This document shows positions 62,701-64,000 of a DNA stretch of 64,000 nt, one piece after another. Origin of the DNA: Mycolicibacterium goodii. GTDB lineage: Bacteria; Actinomycetota; Actinomycetes; Mycobacteriales; Mycobacteriaceae. Within the stretch, counting starts at the first letter, position 1; each line of letters opens with the position of its first letter. The notes below the pieces were generated by a model, which did no database searches, was not told where the DNA came from, and saw only the letters and a list, made by a program, of their open reading frames with translations. The position numbers were made by a program, and so were the translations under genes. The stretch is from assembly GCF_022370755.2 (NCBI RefSeq), contig NZ_CP092364.2, forward strand, positions 4,464,001 to 4,528,000. The letters are read 5' to 3'.

Positions 62701-63902
62701 TTGGTGTCGATGTAGGAGACGTCCTTGCCGGTGTAGATCGGGTTCATGTCGCGGGTCTGCGGCGACGGCGTGATCCCGCGCTCGTCGAGCTCGGCGCGCA
62801 CCGCGGCGAAGAACTCACGGGGCAACGCGCACACGAACTTCGGCCACACGTAGCGGGCATTCCAGTCGCGGTGGATCTCGGTGACCCATTTGTTCGGCGG
62901 CGTGTAGTCGGTGCCGACGGGCAACAGGACGTTGCGGGTCAGTGCGACCCGCTTGAGCCTTCCGAACAGCGCATAGGTGGCGTCCTCGGCCTCGGCGAGC
63001 GACGCCGACGAATCCATCCACCATCCGGCCGAGTAGTGCGCGGGCATGTAGTGCGTCAGCAGTCCGCGACCCGACGGCGCGATCCACTCGAACTCACTGC
63101 TGAACTGCATGCGCTCGGGGTCGCCGTCATTCTGCATCGGCCCCCACTGATGGTGCGGACCCCGGGCCCACGAGCTCGACGTCAGTCCGGCGTCGGCCGC
63201 CATCCCGGGGAATTGAGGGTCGTGGCCGAACACGTCGAGCTGCCACGCCGTTGCCGGCGCCGCCCGCAGGACATCGCGTTGAAAACCCATACCGTGCACG
63301 AAGTTCCGGATTGCCGTCTCCGGGCTCGTGAGGTTGGTGTTGGGTTCGTTGTAGGTGCCGCCCATGATCTCGACGCGTCCATCGGCGATGAAGGCGCGCA
63401 GGTCGGCACGGTCCTCGGGGTGGGTGTCCCAGTACGGTTTGAGGTAATCGACTTCGGCCAGCACGAACTTGTATTCCGGTTCGCGGCGCGCCATTTCGAG
63501 ATGCGCACGCACCAGGTCGAAGCCGTGGGTCTGCCTGCACTGCCCGGGCGGATCCTCGGTCCACACGCTGGTGTAGGCGGCCTGGGTGTTCCACCACACC
63601 GGGTCGTAGTGGAAGTGGCTGATCAGGTACATCGTCCAGCCGGGTTCGGCCACCGTGAACTCGAAGTCCAGGTCCGCGGCACGCGCCCGCCGGATCTCGC
63701 CGGGCACCGGCCGCTCGACCTCCACCGGCACCTCGACCACCCCGTCACCGGGACCGATGTGCGCGGAGCCCGAGATCCCGTCTCCGTCGACCGTGACCGT
63801 CGTCGGCATCGTGCACCCGCGGTAGGTCACCGCCACCACCTGCCGTGGCGCATCGACCGGTCCGGCGTACCGCTCCGTCGACTCCGCGGATGTGACGCGC
63901 AT
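59739..63902 (-). CDS. Alpha-mannosidase, GH38 family
   Basis: 1387 aa, a little longer than Rv0648. The zinc/catalytic region LISHFHYDPVWWNTQAAYTS and AWQLDVFGHDPQFPGM carry the metal His/Asp and the nucleophile Asp of GH38. The middle and C-terminal beta domains follow, with an added C-terminal part of beta-sandwich-like repeats (about residues 1100-1387). No signal peptide, so it is probably cytosolic and trims mannosylated material. It is co-directional with the SurA-like and ROK kinase genes. Confidence 0.9.
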   Translation of the reverse strand: MRVTSAESTERYAGPVDAPRQVVAVTYRGCTMPTTVTVDGDGISGSAHIGPGDGVVEVPVEVERPVPGEIRRARAADLDFEFTVAEPGWTMYLISHFHYDPVWWNTQAAYTSVWTEDPPGQCRQTHGFDLVRAHLEMARREPEYKFVLAEVDYLKPYWDTHPEDRADLRAFIADGRVEIMGGTYNEPNTNLTSPETAIRNFVHGMGFQRDVLRAAPATAWQLDVFGHDPQFPGMAADAGLTSSSWARGPHHQWGPMQNDGDPERMQFSSEFEWIAPSGRGLLTHYMPAHYSAGWWMDSSASLAEAEDATYALFGRLKRVALTRNVLLPVGTDYTPPNKWVTEIHRDWNARYVWPKFVCALPREFFAAVRAELDERGITPSPQTRDMNPIYTGKDVSYIDTKQANRAAEDAVLDAERFAVFAGLLGGADYPQAALAKAWVQLAYGAHHDAITGSESDQVYLDLLTGWRDAWELGTSARDNALALLSEAVDASIVVWNAVAHNRTDVVTGHLDEPFSGALLDTDGNEVPVVVEHDGRTVSWLARDVPSLGWRAYRLSDGSRSGLVTEWSPLPGDTIANEHYRLRVDAARGGGVTSLVRAGRELIADGGVGNELAVYDEYSAHPQAGEGPWHLLPKGPVVCSSAAPAEAVRCHRSGLGQRVVVTGRIGDLLRYTHTITLWNGVDRVDCRTVIDEFVGEDRLLRLRWPCPVPGALPVSEVGDAVIGRGFGLMHDRSSAEAVDSAQQPWTLDNPAHGWFGLSSAARIRVGDDVRAVSVAEVVTADADPGAARDLMVALVRAGVTATCSSADKPRYGDLAVDSNLPDTRFALGGPDENSFTAAVLAGAGLAYGDELKRQLDADGTARVWVPAAAPLTEVWTPGADLRDVRALPVLILAGDLAGVIEDLADAEIVVAQRVPGGPGPFGTRFEDFTVAVLNRGVPGFAIDPDGTLHTSLMRSCTGWPSGTWIDPPRRTAPDGSNFQLQHWTHTFDYAVIAGDGDWRDVGAPARAAEFGRPLRAVPTNTGRGEHPGGLPPAGSLLEIEPAETVQLGALKATGNPLASGSVVHAGPISGITARLVEIAGAATEVTIRSGLRNVHGTVPLNLLEEPVDGDALRLHGYQISTLSTRLNLPQVLRGEHRQLAPEAEAAQPVYARYWLHNRGPAPLGGLPAVAHLHPQHIAGRPDSQVTLRLTAASDCTDAPLHGRVRVAVPPGWVTSATHLPFVLPPDEYLETEVVVGIPAGAEPGLYPVRAELAVTGKDTADVPPSWRQRVEDVCIVTVGEPSGHILKLLTEPQPVDVAAGNTARLRMTVGTDARADLTAEAHLISPWGTWEWMGPAAAGVDLPARGSTEIVFDVAPPPWVAPGEWWALIRVGCAGRLLYSPAVKVVVR

Positions 63903-63919
63903 CTCAGAACCCTACGGCG

Positions 63920-64000
63920 TCATTCCGCGATGTCGATCACCAGCGCGCGGTGATCCGAGATGGGCAGGCAAGGCGCGCTGCACGACGCGGCCCGCAACGT
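63920..64000 (-). CDS. Endonuclease/exonuclease/phosphatase family protein, C-terminal end
   Basis: Only the last 26 residues are in the window, ending ISDHRALVIDIAE before TGA 63922-63920. SDHRALV is the usual final motif, with the catalytic Asp-His pair, of this metal-dependent phosphoesterase family. The mannosidase gene starts 17 bases further on, so the two are probably co-transcribed. The rest lies outside. Confidence 0.6.
   Translation of the reverse strand, partial: TLRAASCSAPCLPISDHRALVIDIAE

Overview
The window comes from a high-GC fast-growing mycobacterium, almost certainly Mycolicibacterium (Mycobacterium) smegmatis or a very close relative. It contains the rplJ-rplL, mceG (mkl), rpoB-rpoC and rpsL-rpsG-fusA-tuf loci in the order known from M. 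tuberculosis (Rv0651 to Rv0685). The N-terminus of its RpoB matches what I remember of the M. smegmatis protein. I saw no tRNA, rRNA, CRISPR array, insertion sequence or prophage. Comparisons with named Rv genes are from memory, not from a search.

Layout from left to right. (1) 1-3964, plus strand: an arginine/ornithine operon made of an amidinohydrolase fragment, ornithine aminotransferase, an amino-acid permease and a universal stress protein. It resembles Rv2323c-rocD-rocE-Rv2319c. (2) 4055-8139, minus strand: an SDR dehydrogenase behind a perfect KstR-type operator, then arginine deiminase, an arginine/ornithine-type antiporter and the remnant of an NhaC-type antiporter. (3) 8205-11089, minus: a SHOCT membrane protein, a secreted cutinase-like esterase and a Pro/Ala-rich anchored protein with tandem repeats. 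(4) 11179-16386, minus: tuf, fusA, rpsG, rpsL and the TetR gene upstream of them. (5) 16514-18567: two DUF3558-like lipoproteins divergent from two DUF3060 exported proteins. (6) 18572-23671: an iron alcohol dehydrogenase, a LysR regulator, an amidase and an NCS1 permease. (7) 23919-28090, minus: the fatty-acid set fadE8-echA4-PaaX-type regulator-echA5. (8) 28144-31670: membrane proteins, a small cupin and endonuclease IV.

(9) 31716-35907: an MmpS5/MmpL5-type efflux pair with a divergent TetR regulator and a shared operator/promoter region. (10) 36016-37215: L-2-hydroxyglutarate oxidase. (11) 37241-47390: a self-contained carbohydrate/polyol catabolic island. It has two kinases, DeoR and LacI regulators, a class II ketose-bisphosphate aldolase, a three-gene ABC importer, a ManA-like isomerase and a zinc polyol dehydrogenase. 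(12) 47457-57893, minus: rpoC, rpoB, mceG, rplL and rplJ with clear promoters, terminators and an L10 leader. (13) 58224-64000, minus: a ROK sugar kinase, a small SurA-like protein, a GH38 alpha-mannosidase and the end of an endonuclease/exonuclease/phosphatase-family gene.

How it works together. The core is the conserved transcription/translation block. Regions 9 to 11 interrupt the gene order seen in M. tuberculosis between rpoC and end. Adjacent genes are very often joined by ATGA-type start/stop overlaps. Two such overlaps carry a MIRU-like short repeat. Three copies of one dispersed palindrome and one copy of another sit in intergenic gaps, mostly between convergent genes, where they probably act as terminators.
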